Shown in pieces: positions 1-12,786 of a DNA stretch of 64,000 nucleotides. This DNA is from Bemisia tabaci. Lineage: Eukaryota; Arthropoda; Insecta; Hemiptera; Aleyrodidae. Position numbers and translations under genes: made by a program. Location of the stretch: positions 63,917,056 through 63,981,055 of the forward strand of contig NC_092795.1 in NCBI RefSeq assembly GCF_918797505.1, read 5' to 3'. The first letter of the stretch is position 1; each line of letters starts with the position of its first letter. The notes under the pieces are model-generated. The model did not search any database and was not told where the DNA came from. It saw only the letters and a list, made by a program, of their open reading frames with translations.

Positions 1-3000
1 CCCAAACCGATCTAAAAAACAAAATCCCCCTTTAAAATGAGTCGGAATTTTCTTGAAGTATCTCTCCGGAATTTTTACACTCAAATACCACCCTTGAACT
101 CAATTTTAATTTCAACAATCTCAAGCTCTAAATTAACTTATTTGCAGAATTAATCTTCCAAATGTGCTCCATAGTTTTTTGATGTTTCAATCAAATCGCT
201 CCCTCTTGCAGATTTTGTCCAAATTATTTCTTCACTGTTGAAAACGTCCTTGTATATTGCAGTCAATTTACCAAGAAAATCGAAAATACCTTTGCCACTG
301 CATCCTACCCTCTCTTACAAATTTAGTTTTGAATGTTCATCCTTTAAAACTTTTCAAATGCACGCACTCCCTTAAACTCGACGCCTATTCCTTCTTCGCC
401 CCCCCCCCTCCACCCATGGAGATCCGGCGATGGACTTTTTTCTCCACCTTTCTTTATTTCCTCAAAATTTCCATTTAGTGTTGGGGTTTTCTCCCAATTT
501 TGTAAACACTCTTCTGTTAATTTGTATTAGAATAGGCTCAATTGTTCAGGTACTTCTTAACAAGCTTATTATACTAGACTTACGTTCATTTACATATTTT
601 TGATTACCGAAGATCTCCCTCATACGACACAAAAGACGGTAAATTTGGCTTCAACGGATCACCCTATGCATGTAGATTTGCAGCGACTAGACATAATGCG
701 AATTTTTATTCGGAGGGTCGCGGTGAAACGGATTCGCACGGCACACGAAATTGCGCCGAGTCACGTGCTCCGCTGCACTTCTCCGTGTACGTATCACACG
801 GCAAATTGTCAGTCGCTCCTTACTTTGCCAATTCTCGCCGCACGTTACACCGCTCGGTCCCCTGAAATCCTGGTTTACAGCTCGATTCGGCAACACCGAT
901 GAGACGCTATACGCGGGCCAGACCCTTTATTTTTTATCTCCCGGATTCCTCGATGGATTTTGATCACGAACTCTTGCACGATCATTATCCGACGACCTTT
1001 CTCCGTCTTTGTCAAGTCGCGAAAAATCCGCTTGCGACTCACTCTTCCTTTCGCGGGGTTCGTGGAAAAACGGGTTGTTTTTTCGTTCGATCCGACGTAA
1101 GTGTCTTGGAGATAACTTTCACGGATGGGAAATTTTCGATGCCATCTGACAAGAGGGTCCTCCCCCTAAAGAGGGAGCTTTCTACGAACGAGTCAAAGTT
1201 GTGATTTGCTGTTGAAATTATTCGGGCTTTTCCTTTCCCTCTCAGCAGGAAATTTGAGACAGAAAAATATGTAATTTTTGAAGGCGACTCTCAGATCCAC
1301 CTAATTACGATGATGGCCCGCAAAAGATTAGTAATTGGTTCACCAAATCTGAAGTAATCTTCAAGAACTTGTCTTACGAAGTGCTCACTCCAACATTCAT
1401 CGCAATCATCTCATCATATGCTAAACAAGTTGCTCATCAATCACTGGGCAAAAACCAGCGTTGATCTCTAAACTCAACCTTTTCGTCACCCGATTATTTC
1501 GCCTACATTGTAAAACAGGATCGTTAAAATGTTTTGTGAGGCCGAAAAATTTGCCCGTGGACGGTTACACTTAATGATGATTAGAGGATTTTTGCCCAGA
1601 AATCGGGCAAAAATAGGAGCAAAGTCCCAGGAAACTTGTCTCTTTGGAACCACTCAAGAAACTGCACCGATAACTAGCCACTCTGTGTTCAACGAGACTC
1701 CTCATGAACGTGTGTGAATCGAGGAAGTGAATTTCAGGCGAGTTGAAACTTTCCATAGCTTTTCAGCATCTCCTCTTCCCGCGGCAACTTCGCGTCCGGG
1801 TCACCGACTCTTTTCATTTCACCTCATCATATTTTTGCATCTCTTCACTCCTCTCGAGACTCGCAATTTAAAGCGCTTCTCAGTCCTTTAATCCTCATAT
1901 CAAAATTAACTTTTGAAATGAATAAAAATATTAAACAAAAAAAAAGTTTAAAAAAAATTAAATAGGCCGATAAAAATGATTTGACTGGGAACGCTTGTGA
2001 GGTTCCACGGCAAAAAGGACGTCATTGCAGTGAGGAAAATTAACCATGACTGCGAGTTTTGTGGAGTTGGCTCGCAAACTTGTCTTTTGATATTCCACAG
2101 GGAAATATTCTTTATTATCTCGTGAAATACGTTCCAAGTGGCTCAGGTACTTTTTTTCTAATTAAAAGAGAGTATTGGTAAACATATTGTGGTAAAAAAA
2201 CGCTCCAAAGTTGCGGACTAATTCATAGTTTTGTGCCTGTAATTTGAATAAAAGTATAGTCATTAGAAAAACTATTTCAAGTTCTAACCTGTCATGAGCA
2301 ATTTTAAATGATAAGAAAGAACATTTACATACAATACAAACCTTGAGTTGGCTCTCGTTGGATTTCCACGCATATGACCAGAAGTTTTCATAAGCACTCA
2401 CGCCCCATTGTCCTAAACGGGGTAACTTTGGAGTAAACAAGCCTCCTCTTTGCCAACAAACTATGATTTCTTTTTGCATTATGCCATTCAAATTTTGTCT
2501 CTGATTTGAAACAAAAAAAAAAAAGGTTCCTTGTCGCAAAATGTATTCCAATTAGCATTTCAATTATCCTCCGTATTTGGTAAAAAAAAGAACTGAATCA
2601 TCGAAAGTCCAAGTTCATTTTCCATTCCATTTTCCCTCGAATCTATTCACTGCAATTTTCATTTGAAGGCACTCTCGTCCAAAGCTGTGAGTGTATTGAG
2701 GGGAAAAAAGGTCCCCAGGCCGGTAGGCGCTGCTGTAAAGAAAGCAAATTAGCGTAGGATTCCTTATCGACTGGTCCTGGCCTTTGTTGCGGGCAAAGAG
2801 GGAAGGGGGCATTTTTCACCGGACTGCGACTCCGTGAGTGCTAAATGACACGGAAAGCTCAGATAATTATTCAAAGGCAGCGCGCATAATGGCCACTCGC
2901 GTCGAACTCAAAAGACCCAGCGTTATGAAAAGAAAGGCGGGCGCATAAGTGCCGTGTTGCATAGTTGCAGTCGGTGTCGGTTCCTTCCTCGTCGAGCACG

Positions 3001-3434
3001 ACAGAAGCGCGTTTCTTGCTTATCTACATCAGTGGTCACTACTCAGCAACAAGCAATTCCAGAACAGAGTATTTGACGGCGGTGGGTTATTTGGTATCTC
3101 CAAGAAAAAACCGTCAGTTATGTGAACTGATATCGATGGCTAAAATGCGCCACCACGTATCTCCATTACAGTGTTTCAAAATATTTCCTATATTATTTTT
3201 TTCGATAAGGAACATGTTAGCTTTGTACATTGAAATTCTTCCAGAATATTCTGGTGACAGAGAGGTAAAATCAAGGAAATGTCCAACATACTGTAAACTG
3301 CGGACGTTTATTTCTCATTCATGAGGCACTTTTGAAAGTTTTCGGTGTGTTTAAAGTGTCTCGCATGAAATTCTTTCAAGAAAAAATGCTTCGCAGTGTT
3401 TATTTTCTATCCTGTCCAGTTGGTCCATTGCTGA
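1..3434. other. No gene recognised
   Basis: AT-rich unique-looking sequence with only short chance open frames. The 600-1200 and 2880-3000 stretches are somewhat richer in GC and CpG, but I see no convincing exon, splice-site pair or repeat ends. An A-rich run lies at about 1920-1960. Confidence 0.5.
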
Positions 3435-3665
3435 ATGTGCACTCAAAAAAACCTCCGGCCGTGCGAGCCGAAAGTAATGGACCCGGAGCACGGACTGTAC
3501 GGGCTATATACAGATACCGTCCGTTCCGCGTCCGGCGGCCGGAGTGCTCCGGGCGCCGAACGCCCGGAGTCCTCCGGACGCGCGGCTGTGAACGTCATTC
3601 ACCGATGGCTTCCATAGCCGCGAATTCCGGGCTATCAAAACCCGGAATGTTCCGGGCGGACACTA
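3435..3665. repeat. GC-rich repeat made of CCGGAG-type words
   Basis: The left edge reads CACTCAAAAAAACCTCCGG. The interior is packed with variants of CCGGAG, CTCCGG and CCGGGCG in both orientations, in sharp contrast with the AT-rich flanks. The same edge and words recur inverted at 8100-8367, where CCGGAG is followed by a T run and GAGTG. The second end of this copy is unclear (near CGGACACTAA). It is probably a non-autonomous DNA transposon of the CACT-ended type. No protein is encoded. Confidence 0.5.
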
Positions 3666-5432
3666 ATTTTTTTAAAATAGGTATATACTTCCTTGTTGAT
3701 AGTTCATAACAATTTAATTTCAGGAATGTGATGGATACTTCACTGACTGAGAAAGAAAAGGAGGATATGAACCTTAGCTTGTTGATCATGTTTAAGATAT
3801 CAAGAGAGATTTGAACTTCTTGGCTGATAGTTCAGCAAGTTAATTTGAGGAAAGAGATAAGTAATTCTCTTATTGAGTAAGTAAGTAAAGCAGCACATGA
3901 ATGTTAGCTTATTCATCGTGTAGAGAAATCGAGAGAGATTTTCAAAAACCTAACTTTAATATTGCAAGCCTTCCTTAAAAAAAATAAAGCACTCTGATTT
4001 TTTAGATAGCAGAATCCGCTTGGCTTGGAAGTATTCGGCTGATTCTTAACTTTGCAAAATATACCTTCGAATTTATTTTTAGGACACAGATGAGTAAAGT
4101 TCATAGATGTGAAGCAGTTGACTATATTGCTTATTAAGTCTGTGGAATACTTGTCAATGTTTCATGGATAAAACAAACAAAAAATTGGAAAATTATTTCA
4201 CTCATTTTGGCTCATATCAGGTTGACAATAACTTTACTTCAGCTTTTGGGATAATAGGAAAATTTGTATCTCCAGCCAGTCCAGCAAGTACCGAAGCCGC
4301 CCTGCGCAAATATGTTTTATGTATTTTCACGAGCAGTTTGATCAGCCATCAATATTCAATTAACTGGGTACAATGTTATGGAAATAGTCCAACCACAGAG
4401 ACATGGGGGAACAAATGTAGATAGATCAAAAATTCTTGCTACCTATTTTAGTTTTAAAATAGACTGCCCCCAAGGTGATAAATTTCTAAAACTCATTGCA
4501 GCAAAAATGTAAATTGAAAAATCATTTTTATCACTTGGCAGCCCGTTCTCAATAAATGTAATTACTTTCACTCAATGAGAATTCAGCATTTGTGAAAAAC
4601 AAATCCTGGTTCATCTCTTGATAAAAAATACGAATGCAAAGTAGGAAATCACCTAAATGATTAACAAAGGAAAACCACTGGCGTAGGTCTAGGTACTTAC
4701 AGATTTTTACTTCTTACGACTAGAAGAGCTTCAGAATCTTGAAAATGAGGTTGAGAATATTTCAAGGTGTAAATTCAGTTGTAAAAGTTGACAAAACTTC
4801 AAGATATAACTCTCCGCAATATAACTACCGGATACAATTTCCACAAAATATTAGCGAAGAAATATACCACCGAAAATTGTCACACTTGTTAAAATTATAG
4901 ATCTTCCCTTCAGCAAAGTGAAGCGCGATTCACACAAAATTTTACCAGTATTACAGCAACACTGAGCTACCTAGGATTGGGATATGGAATCAGAGAGATT
5001 ATTCACAGCAACAACGTTCGAGCTTGCTCTCACTATTATAGATAATCTGCGCATAGGATAGGTTCTACGTTTTACGGGTACAGTTTCCGCTATCAAACAG
5101 CTGTTTTTGTAACAGAGAGGGGAGATATCAGAGACTGCAATACTACTCACAGTTGAAAACACTTATAAGTTAGAGATTAGATCGAAATGGAATAAAAACT
5201 GTATCCTCTTACACAGGCAGAACAAAGCAAAAGTGACAGAATACAGTTGGGCATTAAATGAACATTCTCGTACCTACATTATCAGTATTTTAGTGTGGCG
5301 GTAATTTACTCTGTGGGAAGATGCGTGGCAGGTAATTTATTCATTTTCTTTGATTTAAGTTCTTTCCCTTAGTAGGGGGAAAATAAGTGAATTGCAAACG
5401 AACTTACAGAAGGAGAGGATATGAGCTCAGTG
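3666..5432. other. No gene recognised
   Basis: AT-rich sequence with short spurious open frames only. I see no RNA gene, terminal inverted repeat or splice-site-bounded coding segment. Confidence 0.5.
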
Positions 5433-5750
5433 TACACTGAAAAAAAAGTGGAAGTGGGATTGACCATAATGGTATAGTAAAAAAAAAATATGGTGATAAA
5501 AAGCCAAATAATGGTCGATTTAAGCATCTAGATGAAAGTGAGAATCATACTCGATATAAAAATTACCATACCCGGATTGTAAATATCAGTTAGGTGTGTC
5601 TGTCCATCGTTTAGGTATTTCTCACCATCAGCTGGGTATTTTTTACCATACGATGAGTTAAAAGTATGGAATAACATGGTAACACTTGCGTTTGATATCT
5701 GTAGGCATCTGTATGCGACTGGTCATGGTGTTGGTAGGTTAAATTTACCA

Positions 5751-6633
5751 TCTATACTATAAGCTCCAAGACCTCCTAATTTTGCGAAACTGGTGACGCT
5801 TAGTTCCAGCGTTCTACCGGGCCGATTTTCATGATTTTTGCGGCTATTGACGGGCAATTGTCTCTAGATAAGCCAACTCTTTTCAGATTTTGAAAATATG
5901 GCCCAGGTTTTTTTATATTACGTGGTAAAGTTGCGAATTCTCCCATATAAACAATGTAAATTTATGTGTTTTGTCATAGTTTGTTTGAGCATTCTACTGG
6001 GCCGATTGCCATGATTTTTGCGTAAGTCGACAGGTAATAGGCTCTAGATGAGCCCGCTCTAATCAGATTTTGGAAAAAGGACTCAGGTTTTTTTAAAATC
6101 ACGTTATTAAAGTGAGTGAATTTACAGAGTGCTCCGGGACTGCTACCGCTATGCGCGGGAGGATGCGCAGTGGTCGAGGAGGTTGCGCAGTAGGTGTGTA
6201 GCCTGCGCATCAGCTCTACACTTATCTACACAAGATTTCCGCCCATTACCTCAAGACGAGCGGTGGCCGAGTCGTCTACGACGCGACGCGACGTCGGAAG
6301 TGTCCACATTGATCAAGGTGTGGGTTCGGTCCCCGCCTCCAGAGATACTTAATAATTATCCGATTTAAACAGACCGTTGTTTTACTGTAATAATTCATCA
6401 AGCAGTCATTCCAAAACGCGTCCTTTTGACTTCAAAATTTTTTTTTTCTTTATTCATCAAAACCAAAAATTATTTCATTCTATTAAGTATACCTCATATC
6501 GAATTTTTTTAGGGGAAAAATAAAACTAATACTAATAGGAGGGTGAAAATAGGGCCGCGAAGCGGCCCATTGATGGCGCGGAGCGCCTTCGGGGGGTTGG
6601 GCCGCGTAGCGGCCAGGGGGCGTAGCCCCCTAG
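5751..6633 (+). mobile_element. Complete non-autonomous Helitron
   Basis: The 5' end TCTATACTATAAGCTC follows an A. The 3' end is CTAG followed by T, as expected for Helitrons, which insert between A and T without target duplication. A chain of GC hairpins stands before the 3' end: GGGCCGCGAAGCGGCCC, GGCGCGGAGCGCC, GGCCGCGTAGCGGCC and GGGGGCGTAGCCCCC. The last abuts CTAG. The 5' part holds two degenerate copies of a unit containing GGGCCGATT..CATGATTTTTGCG (about 5810-5930 and 5990-6110), also seen at 17261-17475. It is inserted in the CACTG element. No Rep/helicase is encoded. Confidence 0.85.
6253..6345 (+). repeat. tRNA-like segment (SINE head or tRNA pseudogene)
   Basis: A box-A-like GGTGGCCGAGTCGTC lies about 55 bases before a box-B-like GGTTCGGTCCC, the spacing of an internal RNA polymerase III promoter. 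The acceptor stem does not pair convincingly, so it is not a functional tRNA call. It lies inside the Helitron. Confidence 0.5.
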
Positions 6634-7767
6634 TACTGGTATAGTCAGCGTGGTGAGAGCTCCCGCTTGACTGCGCTGCGGTCTGTGGTCCGCCATTTTT
6701 CGTTTGTCTGTTTGTCAGTTATAAATTTATCACGTTGAGGGTCGGAGTCCGTGGCTGTGTTTTATTGATCCATATTAATCCATGTGAATCCACGCGTAAT
6801 TTGCCCAAATTTGTGTTCGAATTGTCCCTAAAGCTACCGTCTTCTCTTCGAATCTATCTATATTGATCTGCCACATACATTTTCTGAGATTTTTTCGTTA
6901 TTCGTATCGACCAATTTCTGGAGGTTAGGAGTTGCTACAATGAATCTGGCTTGCAAAGTGAAGGAATCCTGAAAATTTGAAAACCTTCGCAAAGTTGTTC
7001 TGCAATCCAGTGAATATCGGTTCTGTGTAAAGTCATTTCGAAAACATAAAAGTGCGGAAGTAATTTGAAAATAATCGACTAGAAGTGATTTTTGAATACT
7101 TCGTTCGTAGGTATATCTATATTCTTGTTAAAATTTTCGAAGCTCAACATACTCAGATGAAGAGACAAATGTGCGTGGGATTGATGTTTAACTGTAACTT
7201 TAAGCAAAATTTGGCAGCTTCTGCCCCACCGTGAACCGTGCGATTGGATTTTCATGTAGTGTCTTTTTGTGGGTATATTTTGAACTATCTATTTATTATA
7301 TGCAATTAAATTTTCCGTGGATCTGATTTAGTCTGTAAATGATACCTTAACGCGAATAACAAGTATGGTTTTGGTATCATTTACTTGAAATCAGTGAAGC
7401 AATTATCTGCTATTTCTCGTTGAAACTGTCTTTAACTGCCATTGATTGTGTATGTAACGGAATTTCTAAAAGTAAGATGTAAGTAAAATATCCACGACTT
7501 TCATCAAAAGCATTTAATAATATAAGATGAGTGGATTTTAGAATCTACAAGGTTTGTCGCAGCATCTGGATGCTTGAAATTACCATACTAGTCAGTCGGG
7601 AACGCCACACTGGCACTGTGTCGCATAGTGTCAGCCGTATCGTGTTATTTACCATACCGGTATATTGGTAACTATGCTGCAGCTTCACTGTGTAAAAAAT
7701 CAAGTAGACAGTATGGTAAATAACACCCAAACTCTGGTAAATCCCACCGATTATTTTTTTCAGTGTA

Positions 7768-8099
7768 CTGCTACCAAAACTGACAATTTTAACTTAATTC
7801 CCGTCGCATTTCTGGAAGTATTTGACAAACGTTATCACACAGAACTTTAGAATCAATCGTGCACCACACAGAATCAAGAAAATAGATTGAAAACCTCCAA
7901 AATTAAACGAAAAACGAACACACGTAATGAGCAATGACAAGCAAATTACTATGACTAGAGACTAGATTCCAACCTCAATAAACAACGCGGAATGGTGGCT
8001 CGATCGCTCCCAAATATGTCGAAGGCTGGCGGCAACTTTAAATTCACGCACTGAATAAAATTGACGTAAAACATTATAATTTTCTGCGAATTTGCACGG
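7768..8099. other. No gene recognised
   Basis: AT-rich spacer between two repeats. I see nothing in it. Confidence 0.5.
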
Positions 8100-8367
8100 G
8101 GCCGTCTCAATTTTAATCCGATGGTGACGCCATTTTCCCGAGAACTGAGTATCGGACTCCGGCCGGGCAGACCGAGAATTCTGACCGTGGAAGCCGGAGC
8201 TTCCGGCTGGGCAGTACCCGATCGACCGACCTCGCAGCCCGTAATACCCCTGGCGGACTCCGGCTTCTGTGCCCAGAAATTACGTTCTCACGACCCGGTA
8301 ACATTGGAGTCACGAACATCGAGAACAACCGGGTCCAGTCGCCGGAGTTTTTTTTTTTTTTGAGTGT
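8100..8367. repeat. GC-rich repeat, second copy of the CCGGAG-word family
   Basis: Words such as CGGACTCCGG and GCCGGAGCTTCCGGC recur. The right edge is CCGGAG plus a long T run plus GAGTG, the inverse of the edge at 3435. The left end is indistinct. A short frame through it is a by-product of the GC content, not a gene. Confidence 0.5.
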
Positions 8368-8379
8368 GGTAATATGATA

Positions 8380-8520
8380 TTGACCTCATACCGTTAAATA
8401 TTAGTGGCTCTGCGATTATTATCAGGAATCTGCATATTTTTTGTTGGAGTCGGATTTGAATAGGTAACGCAACTGATAAACTAACTTCGTAATGAGACAT
8501 GAAGCATCATGCACCCATAT
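8380..8520. repeat. Partial stray copy of the 8936-10123 foldback arm
   Basis: CGCAACTGATAAACTAACTTCGTAATGAGACATGAAGCATCATGC closely matches the inner part of the foldback arm that follows (about 9100-9160), with several substitutions. Only one arm is seen. It is a truncated family member. Confidence 0.5.
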
Positions 8521-8935
8521 CAAGTTTCTATGTAAGCTAAGGGTGAAATTGATTTTGAAATTAAATGAAAAGAAAAATATAAGTTGATTTCAAGGATGGA
8601 TACTTTGGAGAAGCAAATATACCACTTTAGGCCACGTCTCGCATCTTGGGCTCTAAAATTTTGAATTTTTCCTAGAAAAATCAGTAATGAAATACCTCCT
8701 GTTGCCGATTTCCGTTAAAACCGATGAACAGGAGCCAAGGTAGCATTTTAGCTCCATTCATAGCTTTTTCCTCCATTTCGGATTTCGGAATATCGAAAAT
8801 TTAACTGAAAATTCTAACTCTCCGTCAAAAAATACCACGTGATTCCGCCGAGTTGCACAAACATTGAAGTACATTATTGATATGCGATTATTTGTGATCC
8901 GGTCGGACTGATTATAGAGCGCTATAGATGTTATA

Positions 8936-10123
8936 ATTTAATCACCATTATTTCGAAGGGGAAAAAAGCAGCAGAACAAAATTGCACTGTAAACCGTCCA
9001 TAGGACCACAGAAAATCACGCTATGAAAAGTCCTATTTCAAAAGTTGCCCCTGTCAATCATCGCAAATCTGCGTTTTTTCGTGGAAGTTGGGTTAGCTTA
9101 GGTCACGCAACTAAACTAACTTCGTGGTGAGGCATGAAGTATCATGCGCAGTTGAAGGCGCGCCAGTGACGGGATTTGTGAAGAAGACCAATCATGTCTT
9201 CAGCAGTTGCTTCGTGCTTCGTTAAAATTTAAATGAAACGAATGCTGATGTCTTTATTCAATATCTTGACTCTTCAGTATTAACTTTCACGTCAACATTT
9301 TTAATTGCGGATAGCCAATATCCAAAATTGTCTCGTTCAATCCACGAGAAGAGCAGCAAAATGGAACTCGTTTAAATTGCCATAGAAATGCAGCAAGTCT
9401 CTGAGATGAAACATATCTTTTTTTTATGTTTGGAAACTGTCACATCCGAAAATGGTATCAAATGCGTTTTATTTGAAAACTATCGTGCGTGCAGACTTTA
9501 TAGCTAACTTGAGAACAAACGACCTTTTGTAATCTTAAGATTAAATAACTTTCTGCAATCTTTCAGACGATTAATAACGTGCACTTTCATAATTATTTCC
9601 CCTCTCAAGTTTTCTCTTCAACTAACGATAATAACTTCACCATATTTTGCTTCTTTTAAATGTAATTAATTTACAGATACACTCTTACTGAGTATGTGAA
9701 ATTCATCAAATTATCAATTCATCAACCTTTTCCTCAATCATACTTCCGAAGAATATCTACCATGACAGATTCCTGTGGCGGTTAGGCGTCGCAAAGCGCT
9801 CTAGTACACTGTAAAAGCGACTCTTACATACATTAATGCATCAATAATTCATCAGTTTATCATTTATCGCTTCTTTTACTACACATTTTTCGTTGGTAGC
9901 GCGCCTTCAATTGTGCATGATACATCATGCCTCACCACGAAGTTAGTTTAGTTGCGTGACCTAAGCTAACCCAACTCCCGCAAAAACGCAAATTTAAGAT
10001 GATCGCCATGTGCGACTTTTGGACTAGGAATTTTCATAGCGAATTTTCTGTGGTCCTATGGACGGTTTACAATGTAATTTTGTTCTGCTGTTTTTTCCTT
10101 CTTCTAAATAATGGTAATTAAAT
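8936..10123. mobile_element. Foldback-type element with ~230-bp inverted arms
   Basis: The arm at 8936-9170 is the reverse complement of 9895-10123. The matched landmarks are ATTTAATCACCATTATTT, the AAACCGTCCATAGGACCACAG segment, GTTAGCTTAGGTCACGCAAC, GAGGCATGA and GGCGCGCC. The loop of about 720 bp is AT-rich and has no coding frame. The arms differ at scattered positions, so the copy is old. A lone arm piece lies upstream at 8380-8520. I could not see a clean target duplication. Confidence 0.85.
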
Positions 10124-10185
10124 GGCAAACTTTATGGTGCTCTGATCAATCCGGCTGAACCACAAATAATTATTGTACATTCTGA

Positions 10186-10550
10186 ATGTTCTTCCATGTT
10201 TGTGCAACTCGATATCAGGGGGCATTCTCCGACGAGGAGCTCGAATTTCTAGCCAAATTTTCGAAATTCCAAATCCAAGATGGAGAACTTGGACTAAAGT
10301 GCTGTATTTGCTTTTCCAAAACTTATCTATCCTTGAACGCCCATACCAGCATAACTGCCTGGACAGTGAACATTCCTTTGGTGCAAAGAATTTCGGAGGA
10401 GAGGTTGCCCGAACAAGTTTTGGATTGGGTACCACTTGAGAAGAGGCAACGGGGACGGGGTACGTCCCGTAAAGGGAAGGTGGCAGGGCGTCTATAAAGA
10501 GATATTGCGGTGTCCGATGTCCGTTGCCCAACAATCTCTGGGAATAAGAT
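10186..10550 (+). pseudogene. C-terminal remnant of a non-LTR retrotransposon polyprotein
   Basis: An open frame of 103 residues runs from 10186. Residues 67-90 (10384-10455) read QRISEERLPEQVLDW..., then KRQRGRG. This is the pattern that ends many RTE-like or similar retrotransposon reverse transcriptases (GHV.R....RLP..VL.W.P..KR.RGRP.KRW...V..D). After about 10465 the expected RW...VY continuation is found in another frame (GRWQGVYKEI), so a frameshift breaks it. The upstream part of the frame is not recognisable. No reverse transcriptase core is present. In life the protein would have copied the element's RNA at the target site; this is a dead 3' fragment. Confidence 0.6.
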
Positions 10551-10560
10551 AGATATATGT

Positions 10561-11663
10561 AGCGTTTAGATGTCATAGAACGACAGCGTGCGTTGAGCAA
10601 CTCGATGTCTATACATATTCATTACAATCAACGTATATTTTTCTTTTTTTTCCTTCTTTGTATTTTCAAAATCAATTATATCCTCTGCTAATATAGACCT
10701 TGATGAGAGAGTGCTCTTCAACACTGATGTGTTGAAAATGCTTGTATATAGATCAAGCCCATGTCTTTTGACGCCCGATTTATGTTACTTTTAATTACGT
10801 TTACAATGCCTTGGTAGGCACTGAAAATACTGGCTTGAAATTTTTTTCCTGAAGGTAAATAATAGAGTATATAAGTATAGAGTATGAGTATAGAGGTATA
10901 TAATAGAGTTATCAATACAGTTTTCAATGTATCTTTCTCGTTCTGCTTCTTTCTTAAACCTGAGTCCTGCGTTGCCATGGGTCAGGCAACCCCCTTGTGA
11001 CGCATAAAAAGAGAGCAGCTGTGCATGAATTATAATCTTTCAATGAGAAGGTTTTAGCCCGAAAAGTCATTTTAGCACGACACTTTAGAGATAATATAAA
11101 GAGGAGATATAAAGCGGCAGAGACATTGTGGTTTCATTATATCGAGGCGCCGTGAAAAAGGAGGGGACGGCTGGTAGTATTTTAATAGAATAAATATTGG
11201 TCATAAATAAAAGCGGCCTCATTCAAATTAAATTTAAAAGTTGTTATATTCCCCCTGAACGGATTCCACGGCTCTTGCTGCGTATTTCTACGTTGTCAAA
11301 TGTGACTCAAATTGATTAGATCTTGAGTTTAATTTTATAAATCAATCGAAACTTTAATCATAGGATCTGAATACTTTTTGGGCGTTACTTTCAAAATCAT
11401 ATTTATATGGTGGAGTTGGGCTATACAAATCCAATTACGAACTACTGTTTCCAGATCTGCAATCTTGCAAAGAGAATTTAATGTCACATACAGAGTACAT
11501 TTAGCAATAAAGAGCTCCTATTTCTAGCTCATCGGTAAGAGCCCTTATCTGCGTAAAGAAATTAATGGCACGTTGTGTTGTTTCTTAAATGAAGCAGAAA
11601 TAGTTGTTCTTCGCAGCAAAATGTAGTCCAATTTATCCACAATCTACTGTTCTTGGAAGAAAT
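10561..11663. other. No gene recognised
   Basis: AT-rich, without recognisable ends or coding sequence. It may include decayed 3' sequence of the preceding retrotransposon. Confidence 0.4.
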
Positions 11664-11913
11664 GGACCGCGTTAAACAGAAAGGAACCAAGCCACATCGG
11701 CCATTGCCAAATTTAATCGAGCAATTTAATTTTTTACACGAAAACGGATGTACGGATTTTCGTGCTTTCAGTGGATTTTCTCTACGGTACAAAGCAAATT
11801 CCTTAAAATTTTCAAAGGAATCCACACAAACATTCTCTCGTAAAAAATTAAATTGCCCAATTAAATTTGGCAATAGCTGATGTGGCTTGGTTCCATTCTG
11901 TTAAACGCGGTCC
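11664..11913. mobile_element. MITE with GGACCGCGTTAAACAG termini
   Basis: The termini are GGACCGCGTTAAACAGAAAG and its inverse, CTGTTTAACGCGGTCC-type, with inverted arms of about 75 bp (GAACCAAGCCACATC, CCAAATTTAATCGAGCAATTTAATTTTTT). The flanks are AAAT at 11660-11663 and AAAT at 11914-11917, suggesting a 4-bp duplication. Other members are at 27827-27949 (partial) and 28213-28385. Non-coding. Confidence 0.85.
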
Positions 11914-11917
11914 AAAT

Positions 11918-12611
11918 GTTCCCAATGTATTAAGAAGTTTGCACCCGTATCGAGTAAAATATCTATTTTTTTGAATTAGTCTTATTCAAGTAGATTGTTC
12001 GGCCGTTGTCTCAGTGCACATAGTGTGGATCCCCATGAGAGCCGCTTTTAAGGAGACTCTGGTCGTACGCACGAGGAGTTAAGCACTTTGAGAATGAGAG
12101 GGAGAGTAATTTTTAGAATGGAGCCATATTTTTCTGTAGCAGTGGATTTGATTAAATGATACAATTTTCAAGTCGAGCTGAGATGAATTCTAGACACATC
12201 TAAATTGAAGTGTTGCCACGTCAGTAAATTCTGAATTAAAAAAAAAAACAAAAAAACGAAAAAAAAAACAAAAAAACAAAAAGACTTTCACGTGCTTGGT
12301 AGATATTGTATGTATTTTTATACTCAGCTTTTGTTTGCCAATATGTATGAATCATGGTTTCATAAAGAGTTAGAACTCAATTTACAAATAAAGTAAGAAC
12401 GATACCTAATATTTGCAGATTTAAGTTAAAGATCAATATTTCTAGCTTAGGGTTCAAGCACTGGGTAAAAACTCGTTCTTTCTGCATTCTGGCAACTGTA
12501 GTGCACCGAATCTCAAGAAAAATGGTATGCGCGCCCATAATTTGATATGTTGTAGCATACTGCACTATTTTTTTATCACTCTATCGGCACTATGAACACT
12601 TTTTTCTATAC
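11918..12611. other. Spacer with A-rich simple sequence
   Basis: No gene is seen. Low-complexity A/C runs occupy about 12238-12285. The rest is AT-rich unique-looking sequence. Confidence 0.5.
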
Positions 12612-12786
12612 AAATTAATTATTTTTTTATCCGAAAACCGATTATTCTTGGATGATTTACTTAATTGATGGTTACTCAGGTGACTGAAGATGGGCGGCCT
12701 GCCCGGAATGGCCGTTGTGCGTAAATAATGATAAATAAGTAAGTCATCTAAGTATAATCGGTTTTTGGAAACAGAAAATTAATTCG
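12612..12786. mobile_element. Small inverted-repeat MITE
   Basis: ATTAATTATTTTTTTATCCGAAAACCGATTATTCTTGGATGA at the left mirrors TCATCTAAGTATAATCGGTTTTTGGA..AAAATTAATTC at the right, with a 70-bp GC-richer loop (GGGCGGCCTGCCCGG). Ends and duplication are not exactly defined. No coding sequence. Confidence 0.55.

Larger units (their letters stand above)
5435..7765. mobile_element. CACTG-ended DNA transposon, TA duplication, no transposase
   Basis: The left end is CACTGAAAAAAAAGTGG and continues into GTGGGATT..ACCAT. The right end is its inverted counterpart (GGTAAATCCCACC..TTTTTTTCAGTG). The flanks are TA at 5433-5434 and TA at 7766-7767. The subterminal interior, outside the nested Helitron, carries many degenerate copies of the self-complementary word TACCATA/TATGGTA. 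No transposase frame is present, so it is non-autonomous. CACTG ends with 2-bp duplications fit the CMC (CACTA/Mirage) group best, but that is inference from termini alone. Confidence 0.7.

Noticed and set aside
10118..10600. 160-codon minus-strand open frame
   Set aside because: The plus strand carries the recognisable retrotransposon C-terminus (QRISEERLPEQVLDW); the minus-strand frame is its shadow and shows no domain.
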